From the IMG/VR virus record IMGVR_UViG_3300031696_000059, positions 1-24,007 of that record: a stretch of 24,007 nt of DNA. The stretch is one strand, 5' to 3'. This document shows, in pieces, positions 1-9,300 of this stretch; the first letter of the stretch is position 1; the number at the start of each line of letters is the position of its first letter. Below the pieces are notes generated by a model. It searched no databases. It was not told the DNA's origin and worked only from the letters and a program-made list of their open reading frames with translations. The position numbers and the translations under genes were made by a program. Origin of the DNA: a virus.

Positions 1-5
1 AGATA

Positions 6-146
6 ATGGCTAAGAAATTTAAAACCGATACAGTTGTACATGAAAAAATAAAAAAGGGAACAAGTATAGGAAGAAGACCTAATATGAGTTCTATGAATAA
101 AAATAAAAAAAGAAATTTAAAATTGTATAAGGCTCAAGGAAGATAA
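6..146 (+). CDS. Small basic hypothetical protein (46 aa)
   Basis: An ATG overlaps the TAA (4-6) of a gene lying upstream of the window, a TAATG coupling typical of phage operons. The 46-residue product is very basic: Lys/Arg-rich N-terminus, then a GTSIGRRP segment and a NKNKKRNLKLYKAQGR tail. From memory, small proteins with a similar Gly-Thr-Ser and Tyr-x-Gly-Gln-Gly-Arg pattern occur in marine phages near structural genes, but their role is unknown to me. The charge suggests nucleic-acid contact; this is inference. It is followed one base later by the next gene. Being short, it is called on coupling, position and composition. Confidence 0.7.
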   Translation: MAKKFKTDTVVHEKIKKGTSIGRRPNMSSMNKNKKRNLKLYKAQGR

Positions 147-147
147 T

Positions 148-321
148 ATGAGAAAAAAATCAGCTCAAGAAGTTAAAATAGATTTTATCCTTAGAGAAGT
201 TAAGGAAAACAAAAGTGAAATTAAATCTCTTCGTTCTGATATAAATAAAGGTAAGGGTGCTATTTGGTTATTAACTATGTTAGCTTTTTTAGTTACAGGT
301 ACATTTAAATATTTTGATTAA
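148..321 (+). CDS. Small protein with helical region and C-terminal membrane segment (57 aa)
   Basis: The ATG is preceded by AAGGA about six bases upstream and lies one base after the previous stop. Residues 1-37 are charged and helical, with EVKENKSEIKSLRSDI suggesting a short coiled coil. Residues about 38-54 (GAIWLLTMLAFLVTGTF) form one membrane segment and the protein ends with FKYFD. The layout (soluble coiled coil, then a C-terminal anchor) recalls XhlA-type haemolysin/holin-accessory proteins, but there is no motif that proves it. A role in the virion or at the membrane is possible. It ends two bases before the next start codon. Confidence 0.7.
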   Translation: MRKKSAQEVKIDFILREVKENKSEIKSLRSDINKGKGAIWLLTMLAFLVTGTFKYFD

Positions 322-323
322 TT

Positions 324-2438
324 ATGATATATAACGTAAAAAGAAAGAATATGAAAAAAATAAAAAGAAAAAAATATGCAGCTGGTGATGAGGCTAGAAA
401 ATTTGAAAACATTCCTACAGCTTCTCAACCTCAACAACAAAAATTAGGAACTAATCAAGAGTTTGCTGATAAATATGTTACATCTCAAATTACTTCTCCT
501 GAATTAGCTACTTCAGCTACACAAAATTATACAGCTCAAAATTTACAAACAGATGAATTATTAACTGGTACTACAATGGATGCACCTACAGATTTAGGAG
601 CAACTTCAATTACTGGTCAAAGTATATCTACACCAACTACAGGAACATCTACACAAGTAGCTACTCCATCATCTTTAACTGCAGCTCAAATGACAGCTCA
701 GACAGGAACAGCTCAAAGTGGTACTGCTCAAAGTGGTACAGTAAGTTCACAATCTCAAGTAGGTGCAATCACAGGAACATTAAGTGGAACAGCAATAGGT
801 TCTACAGCAACTCCAACAAGTTCAGCAATAGCCCAAGCAGCACAAGGACAATTATCTGCAGGAGCTTTAGCTCAGGTAGTAAGTGGAACTGCAGCAACAG
901 TTAATGGACAAACAGCAACTTTACCTGCGGATATTCAAGCAGCAGTTGCAAGTAATCCTTCTCAAATTACAGCTACAATTATGAGTCAGCCGACAGCAGT
1001 TCAAGCTTCAATTGCTTCATTACCAACAGATGCTTTGGTATCTACACAAATTAATACTTTACTAACTGGAATTGATACAGGAGAAATTCCTACATGGGCA
1101 AGAGGTGCTGTTGAAAATGTTGAAAAGAATTTAGCAGCTAGAGGTTTAAGTAAATCTACAATAGGTAGAGATGCTTTAGTAAATGCTATTATACAAAATG
1201 CTTTACCAATTGCACAATCAAATGCTACAGCCTTACAACAAAGAGCTTCACAAAATTTAACAAATGAACAACAAGCTAGTGTTTTAACAGCACAACAAAA
1301 TTTTCAAACTCAATTAGTTAATGCTGAGAATGATATGAAAGCTAAGATGTTAACTGGGCAGTATGCTCAAGAGATAGTTAAGCTTAATTCAATGAGTGAG
1401 CAACAAGCTATTTTAGCTTCTGCTAACCAACAGCAACAAGTCAGACTTTCTAATTTAGCTAATTTACAACAAGCTGGTTTAACTAATGCACAGTTACAAT
1501 CACAAATGTCTTTAGCTAATTTAAATGTTTCTCAACAAACATCATTAGCAAATGCTCAAACAACAGCAGGAATGGATGTTTTAAATTTAAACAATACACA
1601 ACAAACTGCTATATCTAATTCTAATTTATTTAGAACTTTTGAATTACAAAATTTAAATAATAGTCAACAAGCTACTATGCAAAATGCTGTACAGTTAGCG
1701 ACTATGGATATGACAAATGTTACTAATGCTCAACAAAGAGCTATATTAAATGCTCAATCTTTTTTAAAGATGGATATGTCTAACTTAACTAATGCTCAAC
1801 AAACTGAAGTATTAAACACACAGAATAGACAACAATCAATGTTAACTGACCAAGCTGCTGCGAATGCTTCTCAACAATTTAATGCAACAAGTGAAAATCA
1901 AACACAACAATTTGTTCAAAGTTTAGCAACAACTATTACAACTCAAAATGCTGCAAGAAATGATTCAATGACACAATATAATATTTCTGAAGCAGATAGA
2001 GTTGCAGCTTTAAATCAAGGAAATAATTTAGAGGCTCAAAGATTACAGAATACTTTAAATACACAGATTAGTCAATTTAATGAGCAATTAGATTATAATA
2101 GAAATCAATTTAATACTCAAAATTCTTTAGCTATAGAACAAGCTAATGTTTCTTGGAGAAGAAATTTAAATACAGCGAATACAGCAGGAACTAATGCTGT
2201 TAATCAAGCTAATGCAATGAACTCTTTTAATTTAAGTAATCAAGGATTATCTTTTATATGGCAAGAGATGAGAGATTCTGCTAAATGGGAATATGAATCA
2301 GCTCAAAATGCACAAGAAAGACAAACAAATTTAGCGATTGCTGCTTTAGGAAATGAAGCGGCAGCCGACCAAGGTAGAGCAGATACTCTTAAAACTTTAG
2401 GTGGATTTGCAATTGATATTTGGAGTAAAATTAAATAA
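324..2438 (+). CDS. Ala/Gln/Asn/Thr-rich repetitive virion protein, probable internal or ejection protein (704 aa)
   Basis: A large low-complexity protein, almost free of Cys and rich in Gln, Asn, Ala, Thr and Ser. Residues 1-20 are basic. Residues 60-245 are Ser/Thr/Ala/Gly-rich with short repeats such as GTAQSGTAQSGT. Residues 246-300 look globular (PTWARGAVENVEKNLAARGLS). Residues 311-508 are nine tandem 22-residue units, annotated separately. Residues 509-704 are helical and end in FAIDIWSKIK. The position ahead of the core/ejection genes suggests a virion protein, perhaps serving in T7 gp14/gp15-type ejection; this is inferred from context, not homology. ATG 324 follows the previous stop by two bases but has no clear Shine-Dalgarno. 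ATG 351 (MKKIKRKKYAAG) is an alternative start. Confidence 0.85.
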   Translation: MIYNVKRKNMKKIKRKKYAAGDEARKFENIPTASQPQQQKLGTNQEFADKYVTSQITSPELATSATQNYTAQNLQTDELLTGTTMDAPTDLGATSITGQSISTPTTGTSTQVATPSSLTAAQMTAQTGTAQSGTAQSGTVSSQSQVGAITGTLSGTAIGSTATPTSSAIAQAAQGQLSAGALAQVVSGTAATVNGQTATLPADIQAAVASNPSQITATIMSQPTAVQASIASLPTDALVSTQINTLLTGIDTGEIPTWARGAVENVEKNLAARGLSKSTIGRDALVNAIIQNALPIAQSNATALQQRASQNLTNEQQASVLTAQQNFQTQLVNAENDMKAKMLTGQYAQEIVKLNSMSEQQAILASANQQQQVRLSNLANLQQAGLTNAQLQSQMSLANLNVSQQTSLANAQTTAGMDVLNLNNTQQTAISNSNLFRTFELQNLNNSQQATMQNAVQLATMDMTNVTNAQQRAILNAQSFLKMDMSNLTNAQQTEVLNTQNRQQSMLTDQAAANASQQFNATSENQTQQFVQSLATTITTQNAARNDSMTQYNISEADRVAALNQGNNLEAQRLQNTLNTQISQFNEQLDYNRNQFNTQNSLAIEQANVSWRRNLNTANTAGTNAVNQANAMNSFNLSNQGLSFIWQEMRDSAKWEYESAQNAQERQTNLAIAALGNEAAADQGRADTLKTLGGFAIDIWSKIK
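1254..1847 (+). repeat. Nine tandem 66-bp/22-residue helical repeats inside the 704-aa protein
   Basis: Residues 311-508 of the 704-residue protein divide without gaps into nine 22-residue units, starting at residues 311, 333, 355, 377, 399, 421, 443, 465 and 487. Every unit begins with Asn, and most carry QQ at unit positions 6-7. Examples are NLNNSQQATMQ, NVTNAQQRAIL and NLTNAQQTEVL. Most units split into two 11-residue halves, the second usually starting with Asn or Ala. An 11-residue period is the hendecad, which forms a long amphipathic helix or a right-handed coiled coil. Divergence at DNA level shows the repeats are old rather than recent slippage products. Confidence 0.88.
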
Positions 2439-2445
2439 TTAAGTA

Positions 2446-2474
2446 TTGACAATGGTCAGTAATAGTGATATAAT
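2446..2474 (+). promoter_or_regulatory. Perfect consensus sigma-70 promoter, extended -10
   Basis: TTGACA (2446-2451), a 17-base spacer, and TATAAT (2469-2474) preceded by TGa. Both hexamers match the consensus exactly. The -35 lies eight bases after the stop of the 704-residue gene, and the spacer covers the ATG at 2452 of the HlyC-like gene. Transcripts from it would therefore start inside that ORF and serve mainly the downstream core genes. Confidence 0.8.
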
Positions 2475-2898
2475 AGAAGTAATAAAACTTTATAGAAACT
2501 TTGTTAGATATAATAAATTTTCCGATAAAGAAATAGCCAAGTCAATTATTCCTTCTTTATCATTAAATCAATTTAATATTTTTAGATACCCTACTACTAG
2601 TGTTGCTTATGCATTTACTAACTGGGCATTTTTAAATAAAGAGGTGGAAAAAAGATTCAAGATACATGGAGTACTTGATAGTTTAGATTGGAATAGTGGA
2701 GATATTTGTTGGCACATAGAAACAATTAATACTGCACAAGACAAAATAAATAAAATATACAAATGGACAGCTAACAGATTATCTAATGATATAGGAGAAG
2801 ATAAATATTGTCATTGGATTAGAACAAATAAATCAGGTATAGGAATAAAAAGAATTAATAAAATGAAAATATCAACAGGAATAAAAAAATTTAAATAA
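2452..2898 (+). CDS. HlyC-family (RTX toxin-activating) lysine-acyltransferase-like protein (148 aa)
   Basis: HlyC-type enzymes move a fatty acyl group from acyl carrier protein to lysines of a target protein. Here residues 34-53 align without gaps, from memory, with the HlyC segment ending in PVAY. They are followed by TNWAFLNKEVEKR (56-68), then L-x-x-LDWNSGDICW (75-87), which matches the family's DWTSGDRKW block. In this alignment the HlyC catalytic His23 falls on Tyr20 and Asp92 on Glu90, so acyltransferase activity is uncertain. Start: ATG 2452, with no Shine-Dalgarno; TTG 2446 is an in-frame alternative but belongs to the promoter. HlyC-like genes are known beside virion genes of marine phages, where modification of an ejection protein has been a natural guess. 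Confidence 0.8.
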   Translation: MVSNSDIIEVIKLYRNFVRYNKFSDKEIAKSIIPSLSLNQFNIFRYPTTSVAYAFTNWAFLNKEVEKRFKIHGVLDSLDWNSGDICWHIETINTAQDKINKIYKWTANRLSNDIGEDKYCHWIRTNKSGIGIKRINKMKISTGIKKFK

Positions 2899-2906
2899 GG
2901 AATATT

Positions 2907-4121
2907 ATGGGAAGTATCGCAAAAAAAATTATAAAAGTAACAAAAGCAGTAACTAAACCTGTAAGCAAAGCTTTTAAAAATGTAGCTAAAGGTATATTAA
3001 AAGTTGGTAAAGCAACTATGCGTGGGATTGCAAAGGTATCAAATAAATTAGGACCAATAGGTACGATTGCTTTGGCTATTGCTATGCCTTATGCATTAGG
3101 TGGCTTAAGTACTATGACTACTGCCGCCATGAATAGTCAGAATCTTTTTCTTCAAAGTATAGGTAATGTTGGTAATGCTATTAGAACTGGTTATAATGCA
3201 TTTAACTTAGGCATTAAAAAAGGTTTTAATACAATTACTAAAAGTATTACAAAAAGTTTTTCTAATTTTGCTCCTAAAGGAAGTAATAATATATTCTCAA
3301 GAATTTCTAAAGGTGCAAAAGATTTATACAAATCAGCTAAAGCTACAATGAAAAAATATACTCCTAAAGTTAGAGATGCTAAAGGTGGAAGTGTAGAATT
3401 TTTTGGAAGTGCAGACCCTGGTGTAGGTGTTATGTCTAGTACAGATGCAGCTACTGCTCTTCAAAAAGGAACATTAAAAGCTGCTGATTTAGGTAAACAA
3501 ACTTTATCAGAATCTGGCGGATGGTTTACTAGAGCAAACTCTATTGGAACTCAAGCAGATAAATATGTAACTGAAACTATTAATAATGCATATAAAGAAA
3601 GATTAAATGGTTTTGGAACTAATGCAACAAGAATGTTTACAGATGTTAAAAATCAAGCATTAGAATTAGGAACATATACTAATGATGAAGCTATTGGTTC
3701 TTTTGTAGAAAATAATTCTGCAACTAAACAGTTGCTTAGTCCTGATTATAAAATTTCTACAAATATTGAAGACTTAACTAAAACAAAAGATTATATTACT
3801 AATGGTCAAGGAGGCTATAGATATACTGGTGATGAAACATTTAAACAACTTGAAGTACCTAAGAAGAATCTTACGAGTATAGCTAAAAAAAGTCTTTTAG
3901 GATTTAAGGATAAACTACTTGCAGATACTCCAAGAGTTGAATCTAATATAGATATGACTTTAATGGGTAATATGACTAGGGATTCTAATTTTGCTAATGC
4001 TTCTTATGGGAGTACAGATATAAAAGGTACAGCAGGTGGTTCATTTATTACAAAAGTTTTTGGTGAAGCCGCTTCAAGTCAAGCACAAAATTATTATAAA
4101 AATATGAATTTATTAGTTTAA
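2907..4121 (+). CDS. Putative internal virion/ejection protein with amphipathic N-terminus (404 aa)
   Basis: The N-terminal 48 residues are strongly basic and amphipathic, with repeated K-x-x-K/VTK and VGK patterns. They are followed by a hydrophobic stretch at about 49-66 (GPIGTIALAIAMPYALGG) that could insert in a membrane. The remainder is polar, with Gly, Asn, Lys and Ser, and has no enzyme motif. I recall marine phage proteins with the same design (basic helix, then GPIGT and a hydrophobic patch) beside internal-core genes. A membrane-penetrating ejection protein, comparable in role to T7 gp14, is the best inference. An AAGGA Shine-Dalgarno lies six bases before the ATG, and the gene starts eight bases after the HlyC-like gene. 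Confidence 0.8.
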   Translation: MGSIAKKIIKVTKAVTKPVSKAFKNVAKGILKVGKATMRGIAKVSNKLGPIGTIALAIAMPYALGGLSTMTTAAMNSQNLFLQSIGNVGNAIRTGYNAFNLGIKKGFNTITKSITKSFSNFAPKGSNNIFSRISKGAKDLYKSAKATMKKYTPKVRDAKGGSVEFFGSADPGVGVMSSTDAATALQKGTLKAADLGKQTLSESGGWFTRANSIGTQADKYVTETINNAYKERLNGFGTNATRMFTDVKNQALELGTYTNDEAIGSFVENNSATKQLLSPDYKISTNIEDLTKTKDYITNGQGGYRYTGDETFKQLEVPKKNLTSIAKKSLLGFKDKLLADTPRVESNIDMTLMGNMTRDSNFANASYGSTDIKGTAGGSFITKVFGEAASSQAQNYYKNMNLLV

Positions 4122-4139
4122 TATAAATAGAAAAATAAT

Positions 4140-4724
4140 ATGGCAGAAAAATTAAAACAAAATCAATTTGATGAAGTAGGTGTTAATCCTTTTAATGCTC
4201 CTATTCCAGGAGAATCTTTAACAGCATCACCTGATACTCCTAAAGCATGGGAAAGACCTCCTGAACTTACAGACCAAGAAGAAGCAATGGAAGCTGTATA
4301 TATGGAATTAACAGAACAAGATACTTTAAGAAAACTAGTTACTATTATTGGAGAAGGTGTTGCTTTAGATGAGTTAGCACAAGTTATTTTATACAAAGGA
4401 TATACTGAAGGAAAATTTAATCCTGATATGATGTTAAACTTAGCAGAACCTACAATCTATTTATTAATAGCTATTGCAGATTATGCAGAAATAAAAGATT
4501 ATGTTTTATATGATGGAGAAGAAGATGACCCTGATGGACAAATTCCTGATGATGATATATCTCCGATTGATATGGATGGAGATGGCATAGAAGATGAACC
4601 TAAAACTAAAGCTGAACCTAATGATAAGTCAGTAAGCTCAAGTTTGTTATCAAAAATTAAAACAGAATTACCTTCTAAGGTAGAAGAAGTTATAGATACT
4701 GAAATTACAGAGGAGTTAGAATAA
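4140..4724 (+). CDS. Acidic hypothetical protein of a marine-phage structural-region type (194 aa)
   Basis: Very acidic. The N-terminus carries NPFNAPIPGESLT followed by PKAWERPPELTDQEEAM (about 35-51), then a helical domain containing ILYKGYTEGKFNPDMML. From memory, a family with the layout GESLT, then WERPPxxTDxEEA, then GxxEGKxxPD is common in marine phages, where its role is not established. Residues 125-150 are Asp-rich, with DMDGDGIEDEP resembling a single calcium-binding loop of the thrombospondin/dockerin kind. The last 40 residues are helical and charged. The TAA overlaps the next ATG by one base, so translation is probably coupled with the 547-residue gene. A chaperone or scaffold-like partner of the core proteins is possible but unproven. 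Confidence 0.8.
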   Translation: MAEKLKQNQFDEVGVNPFNAPIPGESLTASPDTPKAWERPPELTDQEEAMEAVYMELTEQDTLRKLVTIIGEGVALDELAQVILYKGYTEGKFNPDMMLNLAEPTIYLLIAIADYAEIKDYVLYDGEEDDPDGQIPDDDISPIDMDGDGIEDEPKTKAEPNDKSVSSSLLSKIKTELPSKVEEVIDTEITEELE

Positions 4725-6367
4725 TGAAAATTACTTTAGGAGATTTAGGAAGTTTTGCAACAGGGGCTATTGAAAGAGATAGAGAACTTACTTCAGAAAA
4801 ATTTGCTATTAGAGCTGATGAATTAAAAGCTAATAGAGATATGGTTATTGCCATGAAAAAAGATAAGTATGCTGCAGACATAGCTGAATATAAAATTGAA
4901 AACGAAAAAGCAAAAGAAATAAAATCTTTAAATGCTACCGCTTCAACTGCTGCTGGTAAAATGAGTAATGAATCATATGCTAAAAGATTTTTAATGGCTG
5001 AATTAGGAGCTGCTAAATATAAAATTCTTCAAGAAACAGATAAAGAAGGATTCAATGATATGATTGCAAACTATGCTTCTCTTGGAGCAAGAAAATATAA
5101 TAATACTATTGATAGAGATTCTTTAGATACAAACTTTAAAGCTGATTCGGCAGTTATTGCTAAAACATTTGCTAATGAATTGGAAGCTGCAAAAGGAGAT
5201 AGTTTTTTAATTAATAAAATATTAAGAAGAAAAGCAAATGTAGAAAGTAATCTTTCAGATGTAGTTGAAGAAAAAATTAATGCTTCTAAAAAAGTAGTAG
5301 ATAGAGATGAAGTAGATATTGATAAAATTCAATTAGCTGAAACTATGAAACGCCCAAGGAAACCACCTGAACCATTTCAAACTGCTTTTACACAAGCTTT
5401 TGATAAAGTAAAATTTACAAATTTAATGACGGATGATAATTTTAAAGCAATAACAGATGCTAGTAGTATTATAGGTTTTGATGAAGGAAAAAATTGGAAG
5501 TTTAATAAAACAGATAATAAAATTGATGGACTAACAGCTAGTTCACAAGCTTTTATAAATAGTTATCAAAATATTTACAATCAAGTTGCAAAAGATATGT
5601 ATGATGTTACAAAAATATATAACTTAAACACAAAAAACAAAGGTGATTTAATAAAAATTATTAGTAGAACTGATATAGAAAAAGAAGTTAGAAATATTTT
5701 AATCTCAAGACAAGCCCAAATAAAAGATTTAGATAATGGAAAAGGATTCTCTTTTGGTGCTGGAAAATCAAATTTAGTTTCTATTATACCTTTAACTATT
5801 ATAGATAAAAATAATATGTTAACAGATGCAAATGGAAAACAGTATGATTTAAGAGGTAAGTCAGGTAAGGTTCAAGAAATTTATAACAAGTTTTTACAAT
5901 CAAGAGAATTTGGAAATCTAGGTAAGTATGATTTACAACACGCAAAAGCTTTACAAGGTTTAGTTGAAGGAGGTGCGAAGGATATAAGTAATACTTTAAA
6001 AGAAGAAATAATTAAACAATTAAAACTTAATGAATCGCCTACAACAATTGAAAAAAGTACTACACCCAAAGAAGCTGTACCTAAAGACCCTATTAAAAAA
6101 TCAGGAACATCAATTCAAGAAAATGGTATAGCAGATGGAGCAGGAAGTATTTTAACATGGAAACAAATTGAAGACTCAAATCAAATTGATAAATTAAATC
6201 CTGAACAAAAAATTGCCTATGATAACTGGAAAGCAAAACAAACACCAACAAGCACTAATATAGAAGATGCTCCAAAATTAAAAGCTGGTGATATAAGTTT
6301 TAAGGATATGACTAGTATAATAGAAAATGATATTACAGGTAAAAAAAAATTAAAAGCTAGTAGGTAG
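4724..6367 (+). CDS. Putative internal virion protein, coiled coil at N-terminus (547 aa)
   Basis: It starts in a TAATG overlap behind a GAGGAG Shine-Dalgarno. Residues 1-75 are highly charged and helical (ERDRELTSEKFAIRADELKA and onward), predicting a long coiled coil. Residues 75-440 are mixed helical without recognisable motifs. About 440-480 is a Pro/Thr/Lys linker, and the C-terminus is short and polar. It sits between the acidic 194-residue protein and the 1485-residue glucosaminidase protein, the place where T7-like phages keep the gp15-type core protein. The function is therefore inferred from order and size class, not sequence. It is followed after eight bases by the next gene. Confidence 0.8.
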   Translation: MKITLGDLGSFATGAIERDRELTSEKFAIRADELKANRDMVIAMKKDKYAADIAEYKIENEKAKEIKSLNATASTAAGKMSNESYAKRFLMAELGAAKYKILQETDKEGFNDMIANYASLGARKYNNTIDRDSLDTNFKADSAVIAKTFANELEAAKGDSFLINKILRRKANVESNLSDVVEEKINASKKVVDRDEVDIDKIQLAETMKRPRKPPEPFQTAFTQAFDKVKFTNLMTDDNFKAITDASSIIGFDEGKNWKFNKTDNKIDGLTASSQAFINSYQNIYNQVAKDMYDVTKIYNLNTKNKGDLIKIISRTDIEKEVRNILISRQAQIKDLDNGKGFSFGAGKSNLVSIIPLTIIDKNNMLTDANGKQYDLRGKSGKVQEIYNKFLQSREFGNLGKYDLQHAKALQGLVEGGAKDISNTLKEEIIKQLKLNESPTTIEKSTTPKEAVPKDPIKKSGTSIQENGIADGAGSILTWKQIEDSNQIDKLNPEQKIAYDNWKAKQTPTSTNIEDAPKLKAGDISFKDMTSIIENDITGKKKLKASR

Positions 6368-6375
6368 GAGCTAAT

Positions 6376-9300
6376 ATGTCAAGTGAAACTTTTAATCTTG
6401 AGCAATCTCTATCTAACAATTCTCAACTAACACAACCTGAAAAAGAAAAAGAAATTTCTGAATTAGACTTTTCTCTTGCTGAACCATTACCTGAATCTGA
6501 AACTTTAATAGAAGTAAAAGATGAAGTTAAAGATGATAGTAATGTAGAAGCTTTAGTTTCAACACAAGAGACAGAAGGTAGTTTAGATTTTTCTCAAGGC
6601 GAAGAAGTTAAGGTAAGTAATCTTGAAAAATTAGAATACGCTTTTGATAAAAATACTCAAATTATAGGTAATGTTTGGAGAATTAGTAAGGCTAAAGTTC
6701 AAGATATATTTGATGATGAAAAAACATTTAAAGATTATATACTATCAAATAGAGCAACAGAAGAAAAAGATATTTACAAAGAACATTGGAAGTTTAAATC
6801 AGGTAAATATGATGATGATGGAATTGTTAAAGCAGGAGAAATAGCAACTTTAATGTTAGACCCTGGTTATATATTGGCTTATGCTACACCTTGGGGAAGA
6901 GCAGCTTTAAAAAGTTATAAGATGGCTTCTTTAATGGGAGGTTTAACTATTGGTGCTGATGTTGCTTTAAGAGATTTAGCTACTAAAGGTGAGATTAATT
7001 ATGGTAAGGTTGGAATATCTAGCACACTTGGTGTAGTACTAGGACCACTTGCTCCTGCCGTTACTAAAATATTTAAAAAGTTTGCACCTCAAAGTTCACA
7101 AAAACAAATAGACGAAGTTGTTGAATATATAGATACTAAGATTGCTAAAAGAGAAGGAATAACTAAAAAACAATTATTTAATTTAAGAAATGTTTCTCAA
7201 GATGCAGAAGTTATAGCTGCAAATAAAAATTTATCAACTTGGTCGAATGCTAATTTCATGTCTCCTGTTGTTAATGAGATTAAAAAAGTTAAAGGTTTAG
7301 AAAAAATTATTAAAGAAAAAAATGAAGCGTTAAGAATATTACATACTTCTACAAAGGGTACTAAAAAAGCTAAAGGAAAAGTTCCTGGTATGTTAAAACC
7401 TACTAGAACATTTAGACAAACAATACTTGATAATAGAGCAAAAGTTAAAGAAGCAAATATAGCCTTAGAGGCAGCTAAAGTACAAATTTATAAAAATCAA
7501 ATTCCTAAAATTAAAAAGTATTCAGAATTAGTAGCTACAAGAGATACTCTTATTTTAGAAAAACTACAAGCAACAGAAAGTAGTCTTGATTTTGCTGTTA
7601 GATATTTAGTATCAGCAACTATTAAACCATTAGGTTTTGGTGCAATGGGTGTATCTGCAGGTGTAATATTTGGTGATGAAGATACAAAATTAATTAACTG
7701 GTTTATTGGTGGAGCAGTTATAGGTAAAACTCAAAAATATATTCAAGCTAGTAAAAAATTTAAACTAGCTGACAAGAATAAAGTTTTAGGTATTATAGAT
7801 AGTGACTATGTAAAATATACTTTACAACAATTAAGAAGTATGACATCAGCTACTTCCTCTACAAAACTTAATAGCTATGGTGGGGCAACAGAAAGAGTAG
7901 GAAGAATGTTATTAGAAACAATAGATTCTTCTGTTTCTCAGAAATCAGTTATTGCAAATGCTGAAAGATTACAAAGAGAATATACTGCAAAAGCTTTTAA
8001 TCTTGTTCAAGGTTTTTCTGCAGCAGAACAATCTTCAGCAGTTTCTATAGTTAGAGGAAAAAAAATTACAACTGATACACCTCAAAATGTTGTTCAACTG
8101 TCAAAAAATATTCAAACATATTTAGATGAATTTAAAACTTTATATAATGATTCAGGGTTTTTTTCTAAAACAGAAATAAGTGATTACTTTCCTAGAGTAT
8201 TGAATTGGGAAAAAATTAATAGGAATGAAAAAGGTTTTCAAGAAGTATTAACAGGAATTTTTAAATCTTTAAAAGCTAAAGACCCTACAAAATCTGCTAA
8301 AGATTATATGCAAGGACATAAGTCAGGTTCAGATTCTGTATTTAATAGAGAAGCATTAGAAGAATTATTTCAAGGATTTTCTAAGACAGGAGCAAGTAAA
8401 AATAAACTAGGTAAAGAATTTATTTATACTCCTATAAGTGAACATATTGCCCATGAAAGAAGTTTGAATGGACCTTATAAATTAGTAGAAGAAATATTAG
8501 AAAAAAATGGTTACTTAGTAAATGATGTTGCAAGTATTTTAACTAATCTAACAACTAAATCAATGCGGTCAATTTCTTTCACTAGACAATTTGGAGAGAA
8601 TGGACAATTATTAAAACCTTTTTTTAAAGAAATTAGAGATAAGTATATTGCTTCAGGAATGAGTGCAAGGGATGCTAATATTGCCGCAGCTAAAGAAGGT
8701 AACTTAGTTGCTAATACTGTTGATGCTTATTTTGATAGGTATGGAACAAGTTTAACAGGCTCATCAAAACAAATAGCAGTAGTACTTTCAACTTTATCTA
8801 ACTTAAATATGCTAGGTAGAGTAACAATATCTTCATTGGGAGATTTAGTTCAACCTTTTCAAAACTCATCTCAATTTAGTTCTTGGTTTAAGGCGTTGCC
8901 TGTAGTCGGAGTAAAAGGAACTAGAACTGCTTTAACTGCTAAAGGAGAAACAGGTATTTCTAAAGATTTAAATTATGCAATAACAAATGAAATTAGAGTT
9001 GGGTTAAGTAAACCTTTAGCTACAGAACAATCGAATCTTGCACTAAATACAAGTTGGATGGGGGAAGGACCAATAACTTCTAAAATTAATAACGTAGCTT
9101 TTAAAGCTTTAGGTTTACAATGGCTAACAGGATTTGCAAGAAGATTTGCATATAATGTAGGAGCAGGAGATATTTTTGGATTATCTAAAAGTTTAGCAAA
9201 AGTTGTTAAAGCTCAAGGTATCGATAGCAGAAAAGCTCAATTAATAATTGCTGATTTATCTAAGTATGGTGTTAAACCATCTGAGGCATTAAACTTATCT

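Noticed and set aside
700-745. Short direct repeats encoding GTAQSGTAQSGT as a possible recombination site
   Set aside because: They are explained as Thr/Ser/Gly-rich coding low complexity in the 704-aa protein; no other copy or attachment-site context is seen.
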